From Bacillus pseudomycoides (GTDB taxonomy: Bacteria > Bacillota > Bacilli > Bacillales > Bacillaceae_G), in contig NZ_NUQE01000044.1 in assembly GCF_002582035.1 (NCBI RefSeq), forward strand, positions 124,166 through 188,165: a stretch of 64,000 bases of DNA, written 5' to 3'. Position numbers and translations under genes: made by a program. The notes under the pieces were generated by a model. That model ran no database searches, was not told the DNA's origin, and saw only the letters and a program-made list of their open reading frames with translations. Shown here piece after piece: positions 36,463-45,648 of this stretch. How positions within the stretch are numbered: position 1 is the first letter of the stretch; each line of letters starts with the position of its first letter.

Positions 36463-37881
36463 ATGGAAACAGTAAATCAAGTATTAGAAGTAATCAATCA
36501 TTACGTATGGGGACTACCTACACTCGTACTGCTTGTTGGAACAGGAATCCTCCTTACAGTACGCCTACGAGGCTTGCAATTTGTTAAACTATTATATGCA
36601 CATAAGCTAGCATTTGGAAAATCAGAGGACAAGTCTTCCAAAGGAGACATTAGTCATTTCCAAGCGTTGATGACCGCCATGTCAGCTACTATTGGTATGG
36701 GAAATATCGCTGGCGTTGCAACGGCAGTATCTATTGGAGGACCTGGCGCAATATTTTGGATGTGGATTACGGCCTTGTTTGGAATGGCAACAAAATATTC
36801 AGAAGCTATTCTTGCGGTAAAATATCGTATTCATGGGGCTAACGGTGAATACTCGGGTGGCCCAATGTATTACTTAGAACGTGGGTTAGGAAAGAAATGG
36901 CTCGCTATATTGTTTGCCATTTTTGGAATAACAGCTTCATTTGGAATCGGAAATATGGTGCAGTCTAACTCTGTTGCTCAGGCCATGAAAATTAATTTTT
37001 CCGTATCCCCTGTCGTAACGGGAATCGTAATGGCTCTTTTCATCGCAATGGTCATTTTAGGCGGAGTTAAAAAAATAGGAAAAGTGACAGGTTTTTTCGT
37101 TCCAATTAAAGCTTTCTTTTATATACTTGCTGGACTTATTATTATTTTTTATCATATAGATCAAATTCCAGAAGCATTTCAACTCATCTTTTCGGGTGCT
37201 TTTAATGGCACCGCAGCCGCTGGAGGCTTTGCCGGAGCAACAGTTGCTTCAGCTATTCAAATTGGGATGGCACGAGGTGTATTTGCAAACGAAGCTGGAC
37301 TTGGAAGTGCACCCATTGCTGCCGCTGCTGCAAAGACTGATTCCCCCGCTAAGCAAGCACTCGTATCTATGACAGGAACATTCCTTGATACATTTGTCGT
37401 ATGTACAATTACTGGTTTAGTACTTATTACAACAGGTGCTTGGAATTCTGGTAAAACAGGTGTTGAAGCAACGACGTTTGCATTCCAATCTGTATTCGGA
37501 AACGCCGGAAGCATGATTCTTGGCATTGCAATTATTTTATTTGCTTACTCAACAATGTTAGGTTGGTCATATTATGGTGAAAAATGTGTTGAATATCTAT
37601 TTGGCTATTATGCCGTTCGATACTACCGTCTCATTTTTGTCGGTATGGTCGCATTTGGAGCAAATTTAAAACTAGGACTTGTTTGGACATTTTCCGATAT
37701 TGCAAACGGACTAATGGCAATCCCGAACTTAATTGGTCTTATTGGATTAAGTGGATCGTTGTCACAGAAACAAAGCTCTTTTTACAGGCAGAAAAATCAA
37801 AGAATTGCAACAATCAGATTGCAAGTTAATTTAAAGAAAAGGCTGTATAGTATTATTCGCTATAGAGCCTTTTCTTATTAA
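36463..37881 (+). CDS. Sodium:alanine/glycine symporter (AlsT/AgcS), frameshifted tail
   Basis: A membrane transporter (472 aa as read) taking up small neutral amino acids with Na+; the riboswitch points to glycine. Family motifs include LTVRLRGLQFVKL, FQALMTAMSATIGMGNIAGV, GGPGAIFWMWITALFGMATKY and ANEAGLGSAPIAAAAAKTDS. Up to IGLIGLSG (position 37,755) the sequence is normal. After this the frame reads SLSQKQSSFYRQKNQ, while the next frame gives IVVTETKLFLQAEKSKNC and stops at 37,829, which is the expected family tail. One base, probably G, seems missing at about 37,755. As a result the read frame runs through the terminator. AAAGGAG precedes the ATG. Confidence 0.9.
   Translation: METVNQVLEVINHYVWGLPTLVLLVGTGILLTVRLRGLQFVKLLYAHKLAFGKSEDKSSKGDISHFQALMTAMSATIGMGNIAGVATAVSIGGPGAIFWMWITALFGMATKYSEAILAVKYRIHGANGEYSGGPMYYLERGLGKKWLAILFAIFGITASFGIGNMVQSNSVAQAMKINFSVSPVVTGIVMALFIAMVILGGVKKIGKVTGFFVPIKAFFYILAGLIIIFYHIDQIPEAFQLIFSGAFNGTAAAGGFAGATVASAIQIGMARGVFANEAGLGSAPIAAAAAKTDSPAKQALVSMTGTFLDTFVVCTITGLVLITTGAWNSGKTGVEATTFAFQSVFGNAGSMILGIAIILFAYSTMLGWSYYGEKCVEYLFGYYAVRYYRLIFVGMVAFGANLKLGLVWTFSDIANGLMAIPNLIGLIGLSGSLSQKQSSFYRQKNQRIATIRLQVNLKKRLYSIIRYRAFSY
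37838..37877 (+). terminator. Terminator after the AlsT gene
   Basis: AAAGGCTGTATAG and CTATAGAGCCTTTTCTT form the stem. It lies inside the frameshifted reading frame but just beyond the expected stop at 37,829. Confidence 0.75.
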
Positions 37882-38108
37882 ATCATACTTTATGTAAGAC
37901 AAAATATTTTAAAAGTATAGAGTAGGATTTTCCTACAAAGTATAGAAATTATAAAGTAATAAAAAGGAGCTATCCTCTCAACAATATCAACTACTTAAAG
38001 TGAAAATTTACCGCTTCTTAAATTGGTATTCCACTCCAACATACCCATAGAACACAATGCTTATTTATATAGATTCATAACTTAAAAAATAAAATTAGGA
38101 GGCATACG

Positions 38109-39071
38109 ATGATACAGCTTGATTCGTTACATCCAATTGTAGAAAAGATAATCAACAATATCGAAAAAGTAATGGTCGGAAAACGAAAAGAAACGATTCT
38201 AACCTTAACAGCTCTCTTAGCTAAAGGTCATGTACTATTAGAAGATGTACCAGGTGTCGGGAAAACAATGTTAGTACGTGCACTTGCTAAATCAATTGAT
38301 GCCGATTACAAACGAATTCAATTTACACCTGATTTACTACCGTCAGATGTAACAGGTGTTTCTATTTATAATCCAAAAGAATTACAATTTGAGTTCAAGC
38401 CAGGACCAATTATGGGGAATTTCGTACTTGCTGATGAAATTAACCGTACATCACCGAAGACACAATCCGCCTTACTGGAAAGTATGGAAGAAGGCAATAT
38501 TACAATAGATGGTATAACTAGACCTTTACCAAAGCCATTTTTTGTAATGGCCACACAAAACCCAGTCGAATATGAAGGAACATATCCCTTACCGGAAGCC
38601 CAGCTTGACCGTTTCCTATTAAAATTAAAAATGGGTTATCCTACAGCAGAAGAAGAATTTGAAATTTTAAACCGTATGGAAAAAACAAATCCACTCTCCC
38701 ATTTACAGGCTATTATTACAATAGAAGAATTGCTGAAATTACAACAAAGCGTACAAGAAATATACATAGAAAAAGCAATCAAGCATTACATCGTAAAAAT
38801 CGTCAATCAAACTCGTTATTATAGCTCTATACAGTTAGGAGCAAGTCCACGCGGTTCTATCGCCTTAATGAAAGCTTCCCAAGCTTACGCGCTCATCCAT
38901 GGCAGGGATTATGTGATTCCAGATGATGTTAAATTTTTAGCCCCGTATGTTTTAGCTCATAGACTTATTCTAAAAATGGAAGCAAAATTTGAAGGAATAA
39001 CAGGCGAACAAGTCATCACAAAAATTGTTGCACGAACTTCAGTGCCGACTCAAAGGACGATAAATCCTTGA
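38109..39071 (+). CDS. MoxR family AAA+ ATPase
   Basis: A 320-aa cytoplasmic AAA+ protein. Walker A is EDVPGVGKTMLVRALA, Walker B LADEINRTSPKTQSALLE, and sensor residues follow in FFVMATQNPVEYEGTYPLPE. MoxR ATPases act as chaperones that mature or insert partner proteins, commonly DUF58/VWA proteins. It is first in a three-gene operon; its stop overlaps the DUF58 start. AGGAGGCATACG precedes the ATG. Confidence 0.93.
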   Translation: MIQLDSLHPIVEKIINNIEKVMVGKRKETILTLTALLAKGHVLLEDVPGVGKTMLVRALAKSIDADYKRIQFTPDLLPSDVTGVSIYNPKELQFEFKPGPIMGNFVLADEINRTSPKTQSALLESMEEGNITIDGITRPLPKPFFVMATQNPVEYEGTYPLPEAQLDRFLLKLKMGYPTAEEEFEILNRMEKTNPLSHLQAIITIEELLKLQQSVQEIYIEKAIKHYIVKIVNQTRYYSSIQLGASPRGSIALMKASQAYALIHGRDYVIPDDVKFLAPYVLAHRLILKMEAKFEGITGEQVITKIVARTSVPTQRTINP

Positions 39072-40276
39072 TGAAGCAGCTACTACGAGCAATTTATAAC
39101 ATTGGGAAGTTATTGCTAATCCCTTTATTTCTTGTATTAACATTTTTATATGCCATGATGCACGGAGGGTTTGTAAGTTGGTTTTTATTTTACAGCATTA
39201 CCCCTTTTACCTGTTACTCATTGCTGCTTCCCTTTTACGCTTTGCGGGATGCTGAAGTAAAACGCATAACAAATCAAAAGGAATACATAGCTGGAGAACA
39301 ATTTCGAAGCACTATTACAATAGAAAGAAAAATTCCTTTCCCCTTACTTTATTTAATTATAGAAGATGAACTTCCACCACAATTTAAAAATTGCAAACAA
39401 ACAAAGGCTGCCAAAGTAATATTATTTCCAGGATTCAAACGAAATATTTCGTATCAATATGTAATTAACGCAATCCCTAGAGGAGAACACACTTTTTCAA
39501 GCGTACGTGTAAAAACTGGTGATATATTCGGTATTATTGAAAAAGATATCATGTTTTCAGTTCCTAATACATTTTTAATCTATCCTCAATATATAAATAT
39601 AAATTATAAACAGTTGGAAAATCATTTCGAACAAGGAGCGCTCTCAGCAAACATAAATGTAACAAAAGATTCTACAGTCTCAGTTGGTGTTCGGCAGTAT
39701 AAACCTGGTGATCGCTTTTCATGGATCGATTGGAAAGCAACAGCTCGCAAAAATAATATTATGACAAAAGAATTTGAACAGCAGCAGAGTCAAGATGTCA
39801 TGATTTTTATGGATAGAACTCCATCTCTCCTATTCGAGTTGATTGTTACCTTTACAGCCTCTCTCGTCAGGGCTATCTTAAAGCAAAATTCACCAGCGTC
39901 ATTCGTATCTGTCGGAAAAGAACGGACTGTTTTCCCTTTGCACAACGGAGATACACAGCTGCAACAAATCTTTCGTCATTTAGCAAAGGTGCAAGCAGAC
40001 AGTATATTCCCGCTCTCTCAAACTGTAGACATGGAATTAAGAAAAATGTATCAACCAGTAACAGTTATAATCGTGACAAGTAATCTTTCTCCCGATATTC
40101 TAAAAGCAGCCGAAGGGTTGGCAATGAAAAATAGAAGGCTGATCGTATTTATCGTGAAAGAAAAAGCGAACCAGTTCTCAAATCGCGAACTAAGTATATT
40201 AGAAGCACTGCAAAAACGCAAAATAATTGCAAAAGCGGCTTATGAGAATCGTTATACAAATGTGTTTTTTGATTGA
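39071..40276 (+). CDS. DUF58 domain protein (YeaD-like)
   Basis: A 401-aa protein with two N-terminal membrane segments (residues about 13-32 and 35-55) and a DUF58 domain around residues 195-240 carrying VGVRQYKPGDRFSWIDWKAT followed by ARKNNIMTKEFE, then a VWA-like fold (MIFMDRTPSLLF). DUF58 proteins partner with MoxR ATPases. The ATG overlaps the stop of the MoxR gene (TGATGA), so translation is coupled. A TTG one codon upstream is less likely. Confidence 0.9.
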   Translation: MKQLLRAIYNIGKLLLIPLFLVLTFLYAMMHGGFVSWFLFYSITPFTCYSLLLPFYALRDAEVKRITNQKEYIAGEQFRSTITIERKIPFPLLYLIIEDELPPQFKNCKQTKAAKVILFPGFKRNISYQYVINAIPRGEHTFSSVRVKTGDIFGIIEKDIMFSVPNTFLIYPQYININYKQLENHFEQGALSANINVTKDSTVSVGVRQYKPGDRFSWIDWKATARKNNIMTKEFEQQQSQDVMIFMDRTPSLLFELIVTFTASLVRAILKQNSPASFVSVGKERTVFPLHNGDTQLQQIFRHLAKVQADSIFPLSQTVDMELRKMYQPVTVIIVTSNLSPDILKAAEGLAMKNRRLIVFIVKEKANQFSNRELSILEALQKRKIIAKAAYENRYTNVFFD

Positions 40277-40285
40277 GGTGAAAAA

Positions 40286-42514
40286 ATGATGACACTACAC
40301 ACAAAAAAACAATGGGATATAAATAGGTTCCTCATGTATTTATGTGGGTTTCTTATTTTACTAGAATGGTTAAGGCCACTTATAGGTGTTACAAATATGG
40401 AGAGATTAGATATTTTTGCAGCATTTATAGGAATTTGCTTCTCTCTCTCCTTTTTGCAAACAAAGTGGAAAATTCCAGTCAAAATTGCAGTTATTTTATT
40501 CATTATTCATTCTTTATATTATAAAGGTACTTTTATTAATCCATCTTGGATGACAGCATTCTTTTCTGATATTTTCAAAAATATAACTCTACTCTTTCAA
40601 GCAAATTGGCAAGATCTTTCCGCAGTTTTTCGCACTTTTTTATTTTTTCTATTGCTCTGGTTTTTATGTTCTCTCATCTCTTACTGGATAATTCGTCAAA
40701 AACATGGACTGTTATTTCTTATATTGACTATTATTTATATCACGACTTTTCATAACTTACACTTATACAACGCAAATCATGCAATTATTCGCACCGTTGT
40801 CATCGGTTTTTTTATGCTTAGTCTTCTTCATATCGAACAGATAAAAGCGACTGAGCACTTACAACAATATTCCAAACTGATATCAAAATTACATATACCA
40901 CTTGCTACATGTATTGTATTATCCGTATCTATCGCATATTTTGCTCCAAAGCTTGGCCCTCAATGGCCAAATCCTATCACTTTTTTAAAATTCGATACAC
41001 CTGCAACAAGTAACAAAGCCGGAGTTTCAAAAATCGGGTATAGTGTAGATGATTCTCAACTCGGTGGCCCTTTTAAGCCAGATAATACAATTGTATTCAC
41101 AGCACAAACGCAAAATAGTCAGTATTGGAGAGTAGAAACAAAAGACTTTTATACCGGAAAAGGCTGGGAAATTTCTGAAGAACCAAAAAAAAGTTCTTTT
41201 AAGAATAAAAACAACGTAGTGAAGTGGTATGAATTGAATACAAAAACGAGTACAGCTGTAGCAACAGTCAACATGCAAAAAAGTTATCCTCATCTTATTT
41301 ATCCTGCTGGATTAGTGTCAGTTGAAGCTGTTTCTGATGTATCATTCAGCGTTGATCCGTTTTCAGAAAAAATTTATACGATGAAAGAAGGATCAGTTAC
41401 CTCTTTACATACGTATAAAGTAACTTATGAGACTCCTCAGTTTTCCATAGATAATTTAAAAGCCGTGAAAACGAATGAAGGTCATAAAACAAGTCCTTAT
41501 TTCATGACAAAATATACGCAGCTTCCCGAATCATTACCACAAAGAGTAAGGGACCTGGCAGTAGACATTACAAAAGACAAATATAATCGATATGAAAAAG
41601 TATTAGCTATCGAAAGCTACTTCGCAGACCATTCATTTGTATATGAAACAGAGCATGTTGTGGTACCTGCCAAGAACCAAGATTACGTAGATCAATTCAT
41701 TTTCGATACGAAAAGCGGATACTGTAATAATTTTTCAACGTCCATGATCGTATTACTTCGTTCCGTTGGCATTCCCGCGCGTTGGGTAAAGGGTTATACC
41801 GAAGGCACTCCTGACAATATATTAATTGATTCAGATGGTGATAGCGTCTATAAAATTACTAATAATGATGCACACTCTTGGGTGGAAGTATATTTTCCAG
41901 GATACGGCTGGGTCCCATTCGAACCAACAAAAGGGTTCAGCAACCCGTATAACTTTACAAACGACACTCCGGCTTCTAGTTCACAAAATAGCGAAGTGAT
42001 CAATCCTAACAATGAACAAATACAGCAGCGAAATAATGAAGCCAAACTCAAAAATTTAATAGAAGATACCGAAGAAGCCTCTACCAAAAAAATTACGAAT
42101 TCCAAAAAAGCATTTTCTTGGTGGTACTTATTCCTCACTATTATATCAATGAGTATAATTAGCTACATTCTCTTTACTACTAGAATGAAGTGGCTCACAT
42201 TTTTCATGATTCTCCTCTATAAATACCGAAAAGGTGATGCTGTTTATCCAAAGGCTTACAATGCACTCTTAAAACAATTTGCTAGAATTGGCATTCCCCG
42301 TAATGAAAGCCAAACATTACGAGAGTATGCACTTCGTATAGATACGCTTTACAATTCAACTGATATGCAACAACTTACTCTCAGCTATGAGAATTCCATG
42401 TATCAAGAGGGACAGGCTGCAACCGAATGGAGAGAATCTGTACAATTATGGGAAGTGCTCATGAAAAAAGCAACCTCTTTACCTAAATCAATTGACTTCG
42501 ATACAGTGATTTAA
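40286..42514 (+). CDS. Membrane transglutaminase-like protein (YebA-like)
   Basis: A 742-aa membrane protein with about six N-terminal membrane segments, an external transglutaminase-like domain (about residues 390-560) and another membrane segment near residue 620. The catalytic Cys is in KSGYCNNFSTSMIVLLRSVG, and the His and Asp regions are NDAHSWVEVYFPGYGWVPFEPT. The role is probably in cell-envelope processing; substrates are not known. It is the third gene of the MoxR operon, ten bases after the DUF58 gene, with GAGGTG before its ATG. Confidence 0.9.
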   Translation: MMTLHTKKQWDINRFLMYLCGFLILLEWLRPLIGVTNMERLDIFAAFIGICFSLSFLQTKWKIPVKIAVILFIIHSLYYKGTFINPSWMTAFFSDIFKNITLLFQANWQDLSAVFRTFLFFLLLWFLCSLISYWIIRQKHGLLFLILTIIYITTFHNLHLYNANHAIIRTVVIGFFMLSLLHIEQIKATEHLQQYSKLISKLHIPLATCIVLSVSIAYFAPKLGPQWPNPITFLKFDTPATSNKAGVSKIGYSVDDSQLGGPFKPDNTIVFTAQTQNSQYWRVETKDFYTGKGWEISEEPKKSSFKNKNNVVKWYELNTKTSTAVATVNMQKSYPHLIYPAGLVSVEAVSDVSFSVDPFSEKIYTMKEGSVTSLHTYKVTYETPQFSIDNLKAVKTNEGHKTSPYFMTKYTQLPESLPQRVRDLAVDITKDKYNRYEKVLAIESYFADHSFVYETEHVVVPAKNQDYVDQFIFDTKSGYCNNFSTSMIVLLRSVGIPARWVKGYTEGTPDNILIDSDGDSVYKITNNDAHSWVEVYFPGYGWVPFEPTKGFSNPYNFTNDTPASSSQNSEVINPNNEQIQQRNNEAKLKNLIEDTEEASTKKITNSKKAFSWWYLFLTIISMSIISYILFTTRMKWLTFFMILLYKYRKGDAVYPKAYNALLKQFARIGIPRNESQTLREYALRIDTLYNSTDMQQLTLSYENSMYQEGQAATEWRESVQLWEVLMKKATSLPKSIDFDTVI

Positions 42515-42532
42515 ATTTGATAAAACAAATGG

Positions 42533-42571
42533 AAAAAAGACACCTCAACTTGTTCTTTTGGGTGTCTTTTT
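42533..42571 (+). terminator. Terminator of the MoxR-DUF58-transglutaminase operon
   Basis: AAAAAGACACC and GGGTGTCTTTTTTT pair around a 15-nt loop, 19 bp after the operon's last stop codon. Confidence 0.9.
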
Positions 42572-42596
42572 TTAGATACGTAGAAAAAAAGAAATA

Positions 42597-43367
42597 CTAT
42601 TTTAGTTCATTTATTTGCTTCGTAAGTTCCTTGAATCTTTTATCAAGTTCCATGTATGCTTCATCTTTAAGAGTTAAAAAGCTTAGTTTTCCTAAAACTT
42701 CTTGTCTTTCTGTTTCAAGCTTTAAACGTAATTCAGCGAGATTATCCCTTTTTTGAGATGTTTCTTTCAATTGCTTTTGTATGCTATTGTTTGAAAACAC
42801 CAGTCTACTGTTAGTCGTTTTTTCAAGAAAGTACCGATCATGTGAAACAACAAGCAGTGTACCATTATATTGTGCTAATGTATTTTCAAGCTGTTCACGT
42901 GAAGGTAAGTCAAGATGATTTGTCGGCTCATCTAAAATAAGCACATCTTTTTCATCTAATATATACGCTATTAGCTTGCACTTTACACGCTCTCCCATAC
43001 TCATGTACTTGATTGGCTCTGTTCATTGAGAAGATTTAAATCCTAAATGATTCATTAAACTTTGTACTTTTCCTCTTTCTTCAAAAGTCTCTTTATAAAA
43101 TAACTGTTCTGGGGTTTTTTCAAGTGGTAAATCAAATACTTTTTGTGTTAAATAACCAATATTTGCAGATGGTGAAATCCATACTTCGCCTTCAAACATT
43201 TCATGTCCCATAATCACCTTTAATAGTGTTGTTTTCCCACAACCATTAGGACCTATTATTGAAATCTTCTCGCCATGTTGAATTGTAAAATTAACTTTCT
43301 GAAGGGAATTTCCATTCACATAATCAGTGTTATCGGTAGTTAAGTATCTGATCTTTAAGGAATTCAA
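42597..43367 (-). pseudogene. ABC-F ATPase relic (second half, with nonsense codon)
   Basis: Only the C-terminal ATPase domain of an ABC-F protein remains. Walker A is SIIGPNGCGKTTLLKVIMG, the signature MSMGERVKCKL, Walker B VLILDEPTNHLDL and the switch SHDRYFLEKT; a coiled tail (RLKLETERQEVLGKL) follows. A TGA at 43,023-43,025 interrupts the frame between FKSSQ and TEPIKYMSM; the same frame continues on both sides. The N-terminal ATPase domain and linker, about 250 residues, are missing, and the first codon is a TTG without a ribosome binding site, eight bp from the next gene's stop. ABC-F proteins protect ribosomes from antibiotics, but this copy is dead. Confidence 0.88.
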
Positions 43368-43375
43368 CTGATTAA

Positions 43376-44095
43376 TTAAACTTTTGTTTCAAACATCGCT
43401 GGAATATTAATTTCTTTTACACAAGAAGCCTTAGAAAGATTAATTACACATATAACCAATAAAACAATATCTTGGAGTGGAATTTGTGTGCCATTATAAG
43501 TCGATATAACTTTTTCTATACCGTCTTCATAAGGAATTTGTGTAGCTATTTCACCTGGATTGATACATGTTACACCTATGCCATACTTCTTTAGATGCTC
43601 CCGTAAAGAATTGCCGATACCGCGCAATCCAAACTTTGAAGCCACAAATGAAACTTGCGTAAAATCAGTATTTTCTAAACCAGCTGTTGAACCTATCAGC
43701 AAAATTTTCCCATTTTCTGATTTTTTTAGATTAGGCAACAATCTTTGTATACAAGTAATTGTGGAGATTACATTAACATTGATAATTTCTGCAATTTCCT
43801 CGGGATCATCTTTCTCAAAATTATAATCATCTCTAAATCCATTTCTCTCCCATATTCCGACATTATATATTAATACATCTATGATAGCGTCATTTAAAAA
43901 ACGAGCAATCTTATCGCATGAAGTAGGTAATGATAAGTCAGCATCTATCCAAATTCTATGGATTCCATCATTAATTTTCAAACTCTCTGGGCGACTTCTG
44001 GAGACGATCCACACCTTATCGCCTCTATCAGGTAATCCTTTCACAAAAGCATCTCCTAATCCTTTGCTTGCTCCAAATATAATAAAATTTCTCAT
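43376..44095 (-). CDS. SDR family protein with Tyr-to-Phe at the active site
   Basis: A 239-aa short-chain dehydrogenase. The cofactor motif is IIFGASKGLGDAFVKGLPDR and the Ser region is LLIGSTAG. The usual YxxxK is FVASK (in TQVSFVASKFGLRG), with codon TTT, so the catalytic tyrosine is lost while the lysine remains. It may be a non-catalytic or altered enzyme. The start MRNFII follows AAGGAGGAAATC. A dead ABC-F fragment lies immediately downstream. Confidence 0.85.
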   Translation of the reverse strand: MRNFIIFGASKGLGDAFVKGLPDRGDKVWIVSRSRPESLKINDGIHRIWIDADLSLPTSCDKIARFLNDAIIDVLIYNVGIWERNGFRDDYNFEKDDPEEIAEIINVNVISTITCIQRLLPNLKKSENGKILLIGSTAGLENTDFTQVSFVASKFGLRGIGNSLREHLKKYGIGVTCINPGEIATQIPYEDGIEKVISTYNGTQIPLQDIVLLVICVINLSKASCVKEINIPAMFETKV

Positions 44096-44333
44096 GATTT
44101 CCTCCTTTATTAGCATTATATTTAATTCTGTTTCACATAAGTTAAACTGTCTGTAAAATACAATGTTGTGTATCATATTCATGTGAGATTTACATAACAT
44201 ATTATTATACGCAGTAAACGCAGAACTTAATTCTATAATCAATAAGGATTAGATCTTTTTCTTTTTTAAAAGCTTTATGCAAGAATATATACATTCTTGT
44301 TTTATTATATATGTTTTCTCAGAATTGTTCTTA

Positions 44334-44397
44334 TTGGGGTAATCGTCTTGAAAATGGGCTTAGCGTTGTAAATCCGCATTTTCCTGACGGTACCCCA
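44334..44397. repeat. Family D repeat, copy 1
   Basis: A 64-bp element with inverted ends (TTGGGGTAATCGTC and GACGGTACCCCAG). Its right half CGTTGTAAATCCGCATTTTC plus CTGACGG is repeated at 45.4 kb. Confidence 0.6.
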
Positions 44398-44554
44398 GTA
44401 TAAAGTTATTCTTAAATGAAAGTGAGGTATAGTTCAATGAATTCTTTATTAGTTAATATCTAAATTTATCAAAGGGGTGAGACCAATGATAAAATAACAC
44501 TTTCACGTAAATAATTTTCGGAATAGTTAAATAATATTTTTCGAGGTGAAAGTG

Positions 44555-45207
44555 ATGGGTTTTAAACAAAAATACTCTATGAATGAAAAAAATATAATTA
44601 CTTGGTCTATAAAGCCGAAGAGCACACCATTGATTCTAAGAAACTGTAATAAATGCGAAAAAAAAAGGAATTTTATTGTAGTGAACTTTTTAGAATGAAT
44701 GCGAATAAACAAAAAATTGATGTATGGTTAATTTATAAATGTAATCAATGTGATTCTACATGGAACGTAACTATCTTTTCTCGCATTAATCCGGTAGATA
44801 TAGATAAAAGCTTATTTGACAAAATGTCAAGAAATGATAAGCAGACTGCATGGAAATATGCCTTCGATATGGAAACACTTAGGAGTAATCAAGCGAAAGC
44901 AATTTTCAACATTGAGTATATCGCAGAAGGCGAAAACATTGATTTTTATAAAAACCTGTCGGAGGAAATATTTATTAACATTGAGTCACAATATAGCTTT
45001 AATCTTCGCCTAGACAAGTTACTTAAAGAGAAATTAAACGTTTCAAGAAAAATGCTTTGGGAGATGATAGAAAACGGTTTTATATACACGATTCCCGAAG
45101 TTAATATAAGAAAGCATAAAATAAAAGAAAAACAAATCAAAATTACTCTTACTTACGACGCACTAAAAATGATTAACTCGACTTTAGAATTTGAAAATCA
45201 CGAATAA
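44555..45207 (+). pseudogene. DUF1062 protein gene, frameshifted in an A run
   Basis: GAGGTGAAAGTG precedes an ATG starting MGFKQKYSMNEKNIITWSIK and PKSTPLILRNCNKCEKK. After nine A (44,658-44,666) the frame shifts: the continuing protein is EFYCSELFRMNANKQKIDVW, LIYKCNQCDSTWNVTIFSRI and on to a stop at 45,207. Ten A would keep the frame and yield about 218 aa, normal for this family. The zinc-finger-like cysteines (CNKC, C..SEL, CNQC) are split by the shift. The family function is unknown. Confidence 0.8.
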
Positions 45208-45307
45208 ACATCCCTTTCTTTGATTGTGGGGGAGTTGATCATTATTATTGTCTTTAAGTTTATCTTGAAATTGAGTATTCCGCTAAAGGACGCTTTAATG
45301 AAGTAAT

Positions 45308-45356
45308 AAAAAAACCCAATTTTCTCTATAAATTTACGGAGAAGTTGGGTTTTTTA
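45308..45356 (+). terminator. Terminator after the DUF1062 gene
   Basis: AAAAAACCCAATTTTCTC pairs with GAGAAGTTGGGTTTTTT (one bulge) around a 12-nt loop. Confidence 0.8.
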
Positions 45357-45374
45357 ATATTGGAATTTCCTTAT

Positions 45375-45408
45375 CGTTGTAAATCCGCATTTTCCTGACG
45401 GGGCCCCT
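45375..45408. repeat. Family D repeat, copy 2 (right half)
   Basis: CGTTGTAAATCCGCATTTTC plus CTGACGGGGCCCC repeats the right half of the 44.3-kb copy; the left half is not recognisable. The following 240 bp to the SDR stop show no gene. Confidence 0.55.
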
Positions 45409-45648
45409 TATTTACCATATAAAAATTACATAGCTACTATTGAGTCTAATACTTTATTTTAATAAAAACTTTTTAATGATATGAAACCTCATCATCAATC
45501 TACATTTTAATAATCATTAAATTAGAAGGATAAGAGACGAGAAACATGTTTAAATCAACTAGGTTTAGTCTAATACATTTTTTTAATGAAACACCAAACT
45601 TAAATCCTGTTTCATCTTGTCCAAAAATGGGGAGCTTGGTGTCCTTTT

